Positions 23,689-31,966 of a DNA stretch of 50,641 bases are shown in pieces. Position numbers and translations under genes: made by a program. The DNA comes from Fredinandcohnia quinoae (lineage in GTDB: Bacteria; Bacillota; Bacilli; Bacillales; Bacillaceae_L). Position 1 is the first letter of the stretch, and the number at the start of each line of letters is the position of its first letter. Below the pieces are notes generated by a model. The model saw only the letters and a list, made by a program, of their open reading frames with translations. It ran no database searches and had not been told where the DNA came from. Location of the stretch: the NCBI RefSeq assembly GCF_022427965.1, contig NZ_JAKTTI010000033.1:1-50641 (forward strand), written 5' to 3'.

Positions 23689-24876
23689 CTAGGTTGTATA
23701 TGCCTTCATTATAAGGAGTTTGGTCAAATTTTCAAGTCCCTGATCTTTAATATCAGGTTCATCAAATACCATTGGTTTTGAGTTTACTTCATAGATAAAA
23801 TAGGTATCAGCTTCTGTTCTACCAATATCTACTGAAAATTCACCAATGAATTCTTCGGTTTCAATCGAAAGAGTCTTCCCAATTTCATCTACAATCATTT
23901 TTAAAAGATTGATATTAATTCGGTTCTTTATCTCATTAAAGGCAATAATTTTCCCACCGTTTGGTACATGGGTCGTCACTTCTTGATCACCAGCTACTCT
24001 CACTCCTATACCGCTGATTACATATGAATCAATTTGAAAGTGGCATAGCAGCCTAAGATCATAACGTTTGCTATTAAAAGTATCAGATGAAATTCCTTCT
24101 TGAAGGATGAATTTATCATTTGAAAAAACACTTTCAAATTCTTTCCAGAACTGATCAAATGTTTGGAAGGTTTGATTGATTTTAGAGGATTGGATGGAAA
24201 AAGCATATTTATCAACTTTAAGTTGATATACCCCAATCCCTTTATGACCAGTGGAAGATTTTATATAGATATTTTGATAGTTGGAGAGCATTTCAAGAAG
24301 ATGATCTCTCCCACTGAATAAGCTTGTGTAGGGCAGAAAAGTAGAAAGGAATTCATTTTTTATAAGAACTTCGTAAGTAGTCCATTTTGAAAAAAAAGAA
24401 GGGTTAAAATAGGGTACATCATTGTCCTTCAGATACTGAATGGTCTCAATGTAATCATCTGTTTTTTCAATTTGACGATACGGTATTCGATTATAGACTA
24501 TGTCAGGAATGGGGATTTTTAACTTTATCCAACTTTTAAGTGGAGTGTAAAAAACAAAGCCATCCATGTAATCTTTATTAATAGATGAGGGAGTAATAAC
24601 GACACCGAGAGCTCCTTTCGTTTGAAGGGATGTTAGAAGGCGCTGCAAATTTCTTATATTTCCCAAAAAGGCATTTTCATTAGTAGAATCCCCAGTAAGT
24701 ATCGCAACAAGGGGACCTACTTTTTTTTCATTGTTAGCAAGATGAAAAGGGAGCAAATGTGTATGATTGCTCCCAAAATAGTCTATGGTTTGCTGTTTTT
24801 TCCCAAAAGTGTAGGTAGTTAATGAATCACGATGAAACCAATTTTTTGTTTGAGTATCATAATATATCGTTATCAT
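23689..24876 (-). CDS. YheC/YheD-family ATP-grasp protein (fourth of four)
   Basis: A 395-residue ATP-grasp protein of the YheC/YheD family (PF14398), associated with endospores in B. subtilis. N-terminal domain to about residue 140 has GPLVAILTG, the family hallmark. The ATP-grasp core has the nucleotide lysine in IYIKSSTGHKGIGVYQL and the metal-binding Glu-x-Asn in IYEVNSKP. Its ATG overlaps the stop of the upstream paralogue by four bases (ATGA). It probably catalyses carboxylate-amine ligation, but the substrate is unknown. It is an extra copy compared with the B. subtilis pair. Confidence 0.9.
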   Translation of the reverse strand: MITIYYDTQTKNWFHRDSLTTYTFGKKQQTIDYFGSNHTHLLPFHLANNEKKVGPLVAILTGDSTNENAFLGNIRNLQRLLTSLQTKGALGVVITPSSINKDYMDGFVFYTPLKSWIKLKIPIPDIVYNRIPYRQIEKTDDYIETIQYLKDNDVPYFNPSFFSKWTTYEVLIKNEFLSTFLPYTSLFSGRDHLLEMLSNYQNIYIKSSTGHKGIGVYQLKVDKYAFSIQSSKINQTFQTFDQFWKEFESVFSNDKFILQEGISSDTFNSKRYDLRLLCHFQIDSYVISGIGVRVAGDQEVTTHVPNGGKIIAFNEIKNRININLLKMIVDEIGKTLSIETEEFIGEFSVDIGRTEADTYFIYEVNSKPMVFDEPDIKDQGLENLTKLLIMKAYTT

Positions 24877-26231
24877 TTGTAAACATCCTGTGGATTTTTA
24901 ATTGTTTTCTCTGTTAAATGGACCGCATATTTTAATGATAATTGATTTGACAATGTGTCATATTTTTTTAATTTTGGATGTGCAAAGATAGATCGTCCAG
25001 GCTTTGAATTCGCCTCAAATAACCATACCTTCCCATTTTTATCAATACCAATGTCAAAACCAATTTCTCCAATATTCCCTTCTTGCTTCGTATCGATGAC
25101 TTCACTTAACGTCAGTACTGTATCTTCAAGTGATTTTGTAATTCGTTGACATTCTGAACTGTCTTGGAAAATTTCATCTACGGTCCTTACTACCCCACCA
25201 TTATTCAGATGTGTTGTTACACTACCACGACCAGAGATTTTGGCGGCAATTACACTAACCTGCCAATTCCCATTTTGATCTTTATTCGTATGAACACGAA
25301 AATCTACCGACTTATGGTTCAGTCGAATAAGTGTGATTCCTTGTTGAACAATGTAAGTATCTAAGCGTCTTTTTTGGAAAAGAGTATTGATAAGAGCTTC
25401 TAGAGTTGAAAATTTTTGAAGCCGGTTTACATCTTTGTCATCCCGATACCTACAATAATATGCTTCATCTTCTCGACTATAGAGAATTTGATAAATCCCC
25501 AATCCAAGACTTCCATTTGCAGGTTTTAAGTATACATGATGATATTTAGCAAGCATTTGCTCAATTAATGAGAATGAAGGATTTTTATGTGTTTCAGGTA
25601 AAAAGTCAGATACTTGATGTTCACTTTTTAGTATCTGATGGATTTCCCATTTATTGAAAAAACCAGGGTTAAACCATGGAATTAAATATTCATCATTCAG
25701 TCTTTGCTTAATTTTTTGTAATGAACGGAGACTTTCAGTTCTTCGGTTAGGAAGGCGATCATATATAACATTTGGAAATGGAACTTCTATCTGTTCCCAG
25801 CCATATTTATGGTAGAAGAATCCTTGAATAATTCCTTTTTCCCAATCGATATGTTGGGCCCCAAATATGAAAACAAACGCACCTACTGCTTTTTCAGCAG
25901 CAAGAAGCTTTGCGAAAAATAGTGATCTTTCACCAATTGGTCGTATGGTTGACTCACTGAATCCTGCTGTGAAAATACCGACCAAAGGACCGAGGTATAA
26001 TGTATCGTCATGAAGGAAAATTTGTGTATTATTAGTGTACGGTATTTTTAACTCGTGAAAAATATCCTCTGTCATTTTAATCTCTTCAATTTCTTGATGT
26101 ACGACTTTACATTTAATTGATGAAGCTCCAAATGCAACAGATTGAATCGTGGAGTTGGATTCAATTGTTGCAGGTATATATATAGTTCCTACCTCATCCG
26201 GTAGAATTGTAAGGGAAAGAGGTGCTATCAC
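24873..26231 (-). CDS. yheD: YheD-like ATP-grasp protein (third of four)
   Basis: A 452-residue protein, the length of B. subtilis YheD (453). N-terminal domain to about 200 has LGPLVGIFTAGF. The ATP-grasp core has YLKPANGSLGLGIYQI and the C-terminal metal site FEANSKPGRSI. The TTG at 26240 touches the RBS (AAAGGAG) and cannot be used; GTG 26231, nine bases beyond it, fits well and gives the expected length. It starts 20 bp after the preceding paralogue and overlaps the next by four bases. Confidence 0.9.
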   Translation of the reverse strand: MIAPLSLTILPDEVGTIYIPATIESNSTIQSVAFGASSIKCKVVHQEIEEIKMTEDIFHELKIPYTNNTQIFLHDDTLYLGPLVGIFTAGFSESTIRPIGERSLFFAKLLAAEKAVGAFVFIFGAQHIDWEKGIIQGFFYHKYGWEQIEVPFPNVIYDRLPNRRTESLRSLQKIKQRLNDEYLIPWFNPGFFNKWEIHQILKSEHQVSDFLPETHKNPSFSLIEQMLAKYHHVYLKPANGSLGLGIYQILYSREDEAYYCRYRDDKDVNRLQKFSTLEALINTLFQKRRLDTYIVQQGITLIRLNHKSVDFRVHTNKDQNGNWQVSVIAAKISGRGSVTTHLNNGGVVRTVDEIFQDSSECQRITKSLEDTVLTLSEVIDTKQEGNIGEIGFDIGIDKNGKVWLFEANSKPGRSIFAHPKLKKYDTLSNQLSLKYAVHLTEKTIKNPQDVYK

Positions 26232-26250
26232 GTCATACAACTCCTTTATT

Positions 26251-27327
26251 TCAAATATTAATATTTAACTTATTCTCCAAGTACTTGCAGTAACGTAATG
26301 GTGCAGAATAAATATCATCATGATAGTTAGGGGAAGTTTTTAAAATCACTTTCCTTCCAGGTTTTGAATTTGAATCCAGAATCCATACAGAGCCATCGTC
26401 TGCCATCCCTAAATCAACCCCTAATTCAAACAATGGATGAAATGCATCTTCAAGTACGGCGGGTAGCCTGTTAATAATGGACTCAATATTTTCAACTAAT
26501 AATAATTGTTGATCTTTCGGTAATGCCGAAATCCAATTATCAAATGATAGGATTTCACCGCCACTACCAATATTTGAAATAATTTGATCTGGGAGTCCAC
26601 GTCTAATACCTCTGCCAGCTTCCTGCCAATGCCCCTGCTGATTTTTCTGTACTAAAATACGAATGTCAAATGGTCTTTTACTTTCATCCTGTAATGGTAG
26701 GTATGGTTGGAATAGATAATTTTGAGATGAAAATAAATGATCAAGCCACTTTGTTAGATCACTTCTATTAGAATACTGTTTTTTTAGTACTTTCTGATTT
26801 TCTGTATAAGTTGTTTCAACAAAGTTTTTGTGTAGAAAAAGGCGGAATATCCCTTTTCCCATCGAACCTAATTCTGGCTTAAGGATGAGTTGCTGCTCTT
26901 TCTTTAATTTTCGAATAACCTTTCCACTACTTGTGGCTCGCTCAGTAACGGGGACATATGGACTAAGTATTGAATCCTTTTTTAATGCTTGGAAAATATC
27001 CCATTTATTAGGAAGCCCGTGGCCTAAAAAATAGCATGTTGGTCGTTTTTTAAGCCAGCTCATAATCGGTTTACTTTTTTTTGAATGATCATTATTACTA
27101 TAGAAGCATCGATCATATAAATAAGTTGGAATCTCAAAAAGTGCTTTCTGCCATTCTTGTGTTTGCTGATTGAAGACTTCTCCACGGACTTGTTCAGTAG
27201 TAGGCTGGATTGATGTTGGCGTAAAACGATACATCTGAATTTGAAATTGCTGTGCACGCTTAGCAATTTCAGTTGCATGCAAATTCTCCTGATGAGGGTA
27301 TAAGCTAATAAAACCAAATGAGATCAT
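26251..27327 (-). CDS. yheC: YheC-like ATP-grasp protein (second of four)
   Basis: A 358-residue protein close in size to B. subtilis YheC (363). It has a shorter N-terminal part than its neighbours, an ATP-grasp core with LILKPELGSMGKGIFRL and a C-terminal metal site WILDSNSKPGRKV, in which the usual Glu of ExN is Asp. ATG 27327 follows AAAGGAGAG and overlaps the stop of the first paralogue (ATGA). It probably acts on a cell-envelope or spore substrate; the reaction is not known. Confidence 0.9.
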   Translation of the reverse strand: MISFGFISLYPHQENLHATEIAKRAQQFQIQMYRFTPTSIQPTTEQVRGEVFNQQTQEWQKALFEIPTYLYDRCFYSNNDHSKKSKPIMSWLKKRPTCYFLGHGLPNKWDIFQALKKDSILSPYVPVTERATSSGKVIRKLKKEQQLILKPELGSMGKGIFRLFLHKNFVETTYTENQKVLKKQYSNRSDLTKWLDHLFSSQNYLFQPYLPLQDESKRPFDIRILVQKNQQGHWQEAGRGIRRGLPDQIISNIGSGGEILSFDNWISALPKDQQLLLVENIESIINRLPAVLEDAFHPLFELGVDLGMADDGSVWILDSNSKPGRKVILKTSPNYHDDIYSAPLRYCKYLENKLNINI

Positions 27328-28694
27328 GTTGAACTCTCCTTTCTTGTAGCCAAGAAAATACAATGATGAATAATTGCCTTCGCACTAGGCCGGATTTTTC
27401 CTGGAACCTTTTCTTGTTCCATATTTTTGGAAGGCTTTGTATTGACTTCGATAATAGCGGGTTTCCCATTTTCATCAAGTGCAAGATCAATTCCAAGCTC
27501 CGCGAAATAACCATTTGATGAGATATCGATAATTGATGCAATCTCCAGTGATAACTCCTGCATCATTTTTTTTATATGTGGAATTTTTTGTATATCAAAA
27601 TTGGCATGTAATACTTCATTTATCTTCCTTATTTCTCCTCCTCGTGCAATATTTGAAACAAATTGGCCTTTGGAGGAAACTCTTGTTACGGCTGATGTAA
27701 TTTCCCATTTATCATGTTTCTGCTTTTGACAAAGAAATCTAAAATCTAATGGTTTTTCATCGTATAATAGGAGTTGTAAGCATTCTTGAATAATAAAGGT
27801 TTTTTGGATGAAGCGTGATTTCAATGATTGAAATAAAGAATTAATACTAGGGTAGACGGTCTCTAAGTCACCAGAAAATGATGTGTAATCTAAAAAATAA
27901 GTGTGGTTATTCTTTTTTCTAATTCGAATAATATGTCTGCCTTGACTACCATGAACAGGTTTGACAAAAATACACTCATGTCTTTCAATCATTTCATATA
28001 AGCTATTTTTATTTGTTAAAAGGTGGGTGTCAGGTAGGTAAGGTAGTAAGTGATCATTGGCTTGGAGAATTTCATGAACCTCCCATTTATTTAAAAAATG
28101 ATCATTAAAAATGGGAATATGATGTTCATTCAATTGATCTGTGAAGGATATAAATTGATTTGATTGTTCCTTCTTTCTTGAATGAATGCGATTGTGAACG
28201 ACCTCAGGGTAAGGAACAACTGTCTTTGTCCACACAGAATTAATGAATAGATAGCCACTATTTTCTTTAAAGGTTTTTAATGAGGTAACATAAAACAATA
28301 CTCCCACTTGATGTGAATAAATTGCCATTTCGGCACAAAACTCATCGATGGAGCCAAAGGAAATTTTATTCTCTTTTTCATGAATCTCGGTTAGGACACA
28401 TACAATTGGTCCAATTGAAATTTTATCTTTAGCTATTTTTTGAATTGATAAAGTAATTTCTTCAATTGGAAGATTCAGGCTGCCTAAAAGGGAATGAGAG
28501 CCGTATATAATATCTTCACTCTCTTTTATAGATACGATTTCAACTAGTGCACTATTCCTACTACAAAATAGTTCGATATATTTTTGGGTTTGAAGTGACA
28601 AACGCTGCACGATATTTTCACTTATTTTTATTTCTTTATTTGTTAACTGTTCATCAGGAACAGGTATAATCTCAATTACAATTTTCTCTGTCAT
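27324..28694 (-). CDS. YheC/YheD-family ATP-grasp protein (first of four)
   Basis: A 456-residue member with an N-terminal domain (about 1-200) including IGPIVCVLTE and HNRIHSRK. The ATP-grasp core has FVKPVHGSQGRHIIRI and the metal site IIEVNTKPSKNM. It is the first gene of the minus-strand operon. ATG 28694 is preferred over 28727; a weak RBS (GGGG) lies about eight bases upstream. It has no exact counterpart in the B. subtilis yheC-yheD pair. Confidence 0.88.
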   Translation of the reverse strand: MTEKIVIEIIPVPDEQLTNKEIKISENIVQRLSLQTQKYIELFCSRNSALVEIVSIKESEDIIYGSHSLLGSLNLPIEEITLSIQKIAKDKISIGPIVCVLTEIHEKENKISFGSIDEFCAEMAIYSHQVGVLFYVTSLKTFKENSGYLFINSVWTKTVVPYPEVVHNRIHSRKKEQSNQFISFTDQLNEHHIPIFNDHFLNKWEVHEILQANDHLLPYLPDTHLLTNKNSLYEMIERHECIFVKPVHGSQGRHIIRIRKKNNHTYFLDYTSFSGDLETVYPSINSLFQSLKSRFIQKTFIIQECLQLLLYDEKPLDFRFLCQKQKHDKWEITSAVTRVSSKGQFVSNIARGGEIRKINEVLHANFDIQKIPHIKKMMQELSLEIASIIDISSNGYFAELGIDLALDENGKPAIIEVNTKPSKNMEQEKVPGKIRPSAKAIIHHCIFLATRKESST

Positions 28695-28772
28695 ATGATA
28701 ACCCCATTTGCGTAACTTGAAAGACAAGCTCTATAATGGATAAAGTGAAAAGCATATAGATGTTATTAAATA

Positions 28773-28853
28773 TCTAGCTCCAGCGCCTAAGGATAAGGCG
28801 GCTTGCGCATTTCTAATTGTCTAGCTCCAGGCGCCTTACGCATTTCTAATTGG
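28773..28853. repeat. Bacillus-type GC-rich intergenic repeat, two partial copies
   Basis: Two related units (28773-28819 and 28819-28853) begin with TCTAGCTCCAG and both end in CGCATTTCTAATTG. The TCTAGCTCCAGCGCC core is a repeat scattered in many Bacillus genomes. A degenerate relative (GTCTAGCTCAAGGCCCTTG) is visible at 17642-17660. It lies between the divergent yheCD operon and yheB. Confidence 0.65.
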
Positions 28854-28931
28854 GCTAATGCTGATATGAGTATCGTATGATAATACATAAAAATCTGTGA
28901 GCGGAATCTTGAAATTTGAAAGGTGATGTAT

Positions 28932-30068
28932 ATGGAAGGATTAATATTAATACTGTTTATGGTTGTGATTGGTGCAATTATTGGGGGAGTAACAAATCAT
29001 TTGGCGATTAAAATGTTATTTCACCCTTATAAAGCAATCTATATTGGTGGGAAGAGGCTTCCTTTTACACCAGGTTTAATTCCGAAACGCCGAGACGAGT
29101 TAGCTAGACAGATGGGAAAACTTGTTGTGGAGCATTTGTTAACACCCGAAAGCATCAAGAAAAAGCTTCGGGACGAGAGCTTTGTTAACGGGATGGAGAC
29201 ATGGGCAAAGGAAGAAGCGGAGAGACTATTAGCTTCTGATAAAAATATAATCCAAGTTGCTGAATTTTTTGGAGTACAAAATCTTGATCGTAAGACAGAA
29301 GAAAAAATCCTAACTTTTATTGAGAAGAAATTTGTTGAGTTAAGTAATAAATTTCGTACGAAAGAAATTGGAGAGGTTCTACCTGTTGGGCTAATAGAAA
29401 AAATTGAAATGAAATTTCCTGATATTGCAAATTATATTGCAGATAAAGGAATTGATTATTTTGAAAGTGAAGAAGGAAAACGTCGATTAGGAAAAATGAT
29501 TGATGATTTTCTGGCGACCCGTGGGATGCTTGGAAACATGGTTCAAATGTTTTTAGGAAATTCAAGCATGGTAGACAAGGTACAACCAGAGATTATAAAG
29601 TTTTTAAGCAATCCTGGAACAAGAGAGCTTTTAGTATCATTAATCGATAAAGAATGGAATAAGGTTAAAGCATGGGAATTTGGAAAGGTTGAGGAATTAA
29701 TTGGCTCAGATAAAATTCTTTCAATTGTAAAAAAACAGACTAGAAATCTATTACCGATTAGTACATATTTTGAGAGGCCAGTTTATTCACTTTTACAACC
29801 ATTTAAAGATAGACTAATTAACGAGGGAATTCCAAAAGTTATTTTATTAGCTGGAGAAATGCTAGCTAACCGAGTTGAAAAGATGATGGAGCGTCTTCAT
29901 CTAGCTGATATTGTCAAGAACCAAGTAGAGACTTTTTCTGTAGACCGACTAGAGGAAATGATCCTTTCAATTTCTAAACGTGAATTTAAAATGATCACCT
30001 ATTTAGGTGCATTGCTTGGAGGAATTATTGGGGTATTTCAAGGCGTAATCGCTTTGTTTATGAATTGA
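28932..30068 (+). CDS. yheB: DUF445 membrane protein YheB
   Basis: A 378-residue DUF445 protein anchored by an N-terminal hydrophobic segment (about 2-22) and a C-terminal one (about 352-376), with a long helical, charged middle. The N-terminal block [37 protein letters not shown] is diagnostic (quoted in parts: [25 protein letters not shown]). B. subtilis YheB has almost the same length (377). ATG 28932 is eight bases after GAAAGGTG, so the earlier GTG 28923 and ATG 28926 are not used. Function is unknown. Confidence 0.92.
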   Translation: MEGLILILFMVVIGAIIGGVTNHLAIKMLFHPYKAIYIGGKRLPFTPGLIPKRRDELARQMGKLVVEHLLTPESIKKKLRDESFVNGMETWAKEEAERLLASDKNIIQVAEFFGVQNLDRKTEEKILTFIEKKFVELSNKFRTKEIGEVLPVGLIEKIEMKFPDIANYIADKGIDYFESEEGKRRLGKMIDDFLATRGMLGNMVQMFLGNSSMVDKVQPEIIKFLSNPGTRELLVSLIDKEWNKVKAWEFGKVEELIGSDKILSIVKKQTRNLLPISTYFERPVYSLLQPFKDRLINEGIPKVILLAGEMLANRVEKMMERLHLADIVKNQVETFSVDRLEEMILSISKREFKMITYLGALLGGIIGVFQGVIALFMN

Positions 30069-30160
30069 CTTACGTCTAGAGAAGAATTTTCTGGAATAGT
30101 TTGGTATAGTGGAAAGGTATCTTTTTGTATGAATATTAAAAGAATGAAGGAGGATATGTG

Positions 30161-30517
30161 ATGACTGTAAATTTATACGATGTTGCATATAGTGTAGAAA
30201 AGGCGATAAGAGAAAGTGAAGAATTTAGAAATTTAAAGCAAATGTACGCTGAAGTTAATAATGATGAACAAGCTAAAAATATGTTCGAGAAATTTCGTGA
30301 TATCCAATTGGGGCTTCAGCAAAAACAAATGATGGGCGAGGATATTTCAGAGGAAGAAGTTATGCAAGCACAACAACAAGTTGCACTTGTTCAACAACAT
30401 GATAAAATTACTAAATTAATGGAAGCAGAACAACGAATGAGTATGATCATTGGTGAATTAAACCAAATTATTATGAAGCCATTAGAAGAACTATATGGTC
30501 CGATGACTGAAAAGTAA
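30161..30517 (+). CDS. yheA: YlbF/YmcA-family protein YheA
   Basis: A 118-residue helical protein of the YlbF/YmcA (Com_YlbF) family. It has typical segments VEKAIRESEEFRNLKQMY and the Gln-rich helix VMQAQQQVALVQQH, and ends with MKPLEELYGP. Members such as YlbF and YmcA form the Y-complex for RNA processing; YheA's own role is unknown. The start is the ATG after the GTG at 30158, with AAGGAGG upstream. A terminator follows. Confidence 0.9.
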   Translation: MTVNLYDVAYSVEKAIRESEEFRNLKQMYAEVNNDEQAKNMFEKFRDIQLGLQQKQMMGEDISEEEVMQAQQQVALVQQHDKITKLMEAEQRMSMIIGELNQIIMKPLEELYGPMTEK

Positions 30518-30523
30518 GCTATG

Positions 30524-30549
30524 AAACTCTACAGAAATGTAGGGTTTTT
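30524..30549 (+). terminator. Terminator of yheA
   Basis: Ten-bp stem AAACTCTACA/TGTAGGGTTT (one T-G pair), tetraloop GAAA, followed by T. Confidence 0.82.
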
Positions 30550-30622
30550 ATTTGTTCTATTGCCTTTCGTTAATTCATAACCATATATATAGGAACGCAA
30601 CACCTAGAAGGAGGATCCAACT

Positions 30623-31486
30623 ATGTATAGGTTACTTGCAATAAATATTGATGGAACATTATTACGTCCAAATGGTCGGTTGCAAGCTGGTACGAAGGAA
30701 GCAATTGATTTTGTCCGGAATAAGGGAGTATATGTAACTCTTGTTACAAGAAGGAATTTTCCATCAGCAAAGAAGATTGCGAAAGCATTAAAGCTAGATT
30801 CATTACTCATTACACATAATGGTGCATTTGTTAGCTCAACTCTTGAAGAACCAATGTTTGAACGACGAATTTCAGAGGAAAAAACATTTAATATCGTTCA
30901 AGTACTTGAAAATTACAAATGTAATATTCGCTTATTACATGAGAAGTTCTCAATAGGAAATCGAATGAAATTCCCGGGGAATTTAATGGCGAAAGCTGTA
31001 TTTGGTTCAGGTGATCCACTTTTTTATCCAATGCAATTTGTTGATTCATTAGGGGATTCACTCCGAGATAACCCCGTTGCTCCGCCTAAGATTGAAGTGT
31101 TCTGTCAAAATGAGAGTGAGCTCCGACATGTGGAGGATACGTTAAAGGACCATTTTGAAGGAATTCGAATTGAGGCTGTAGATGGGAAAAAGCTTGAAAT
31201 TGTTCCAGTTGGTGTTTCAAAGCTAAATGGACTTAGAGCACTGGCGTATCATCTAGACATCCCACTGCAGAAAACAGTAGCCATTGGTGATTCTCCAGAT
31301 GATATCGAGATGATTGCAGCTGCAGGATTAGGTGTAGCCATGTGGAACGCACCAAAAGAAGTGAAATTTGCAGCAGACTGGGTCACACGTTCTAATAATA
31401 TGAACGGTGTCTCCTATATGATTAAGGAGCATTTTAGAAAACAACAACGAATTGAATTTTTAAAGCAAATTAAAATTGAGAAATAG
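30623..31486 (+). CDS. yhaX: HAD-IIB (Cof-like) protein YhaX with altered nucleophile motif
   Basis: A 287-residue HAD-superfamily protein with a C2B cap, like B. subtilis YhaX. Motif I reads AINIDGTLL: the catalytic DxD nucleophile Asp is Asn at residue 8, while the second Asp10 remains. Motif II Thr (LVTRRNF), the lysine (SKLNGL region) and motif IV GDSPDDIEMI are present. The Asn change suggests loss or alteration of phosphatase activity. It is a single gene between two terminators, and the RBS is AGGAGG. Confidence 0.87.
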   Translation: MYRLLAINIDGTLLRPNGRLQAGTKEAIDFVRNKGVYVTLVTRRNFPSAKKIAKALKLDSLLITHNGAFVSSTLEEPMFERRISEEKTFNIVQVLENYKCNIRLLHEKFSIGNRMKFPGNLMAKAVFGSGDPLFYPMQFVDSLGDSLRDNPVAPPKIEVFCQNESELRHVEDTLKDHFEGIRIEAVDGKKLEIVPVGVSKLNGLRALAYHLDIPLQKTVAIGDSPDDIEMIAAAGLGVAMWNAPKEVKFAADWVTRSNNMNGVSYMIKEHFRKQQRIEFLKQIKIEK

Positions 31487-31497
31487 ATGATTTGGGT

Positions 31498-31524
31498 CCC
31501 ACAATTTTTGATTGTGGGTTTTTT
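31498..31524 (+). terminator. Terminator of yhaX
   Basis: Perfect eight-bp stem CCCACAAT/ATTGTGGG with a five-base loop and T6, starting 11 bp after the stop codon. Confidence 0.9.
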
Positions 31525-31800
31525 CTTGAGCGAGAGAAATATTTGAGAGTGCGTGCATATATCCGAGTGAGCGCGCATATATCCGTGAGAACATGCAAAT
31601 ACCTGCGTGAGCGAGCAAATATCTGAGAGAACGTGCAAATATCCGAGTGAGCGCGCATATATCCGTGAGAACGTGCAAATACCTGCGTGAGCGAGCAAAT
31701 ATTTGAATGAGCGCGCAAATACCCCTGTGAACGTGCAAATATTTAGCTGAGCGCACATATATCTATGCAAATGCGCATAAATCCAGTGAATTGCACATAT
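31525..31800. repeat. 20-bp tandem array with 80-bp higher-order unit
   Basis: About fourteen degenerate copies of a 20-bp unit, consensus near GCGYGCAAATATCCGAGTGA, keep an exact 20-bp register. The ten-base core starts at 31531, 31551, 31571 and so on to 31791. Copies 31571-31630 and 31651-31710 are nearly identical over 60 bp, showing an 80-bp (4 x 20) super-unit. Because 20 is not a multiple of three, all three minus-strand frames stay open and encode the same repeating peptide, an artefact of the array. It lies between the yhaX terminator and hemZ. Confidence 0.88.
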
Positions 31801-31966
31801 CTTGCTTACCAGTCCGCATTTTCGCAGAAGATTTAGCGATCTACCCCACAGCATTTTGCAAGTTAATCAAATTTCCTGAAAAATATTACCTTTTTTATTC
31901 ATATTGATAAAAAAACCTTTATTCTGTACACTAAAATAAGCTAATTTTAGAAAAGGTGAACAAAAA

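Noticed and set aside
31414-31854. Minus-strand ORFs of 82 to 146 residues with Arg/Cys/Leu-rich repeats
   Set aside because: They are open only because the 20-bp tandem repeat lacks stop codons in all three frames. All frames give the same repeating peptide, no RBS is seen, and one frame runs into yhaX.
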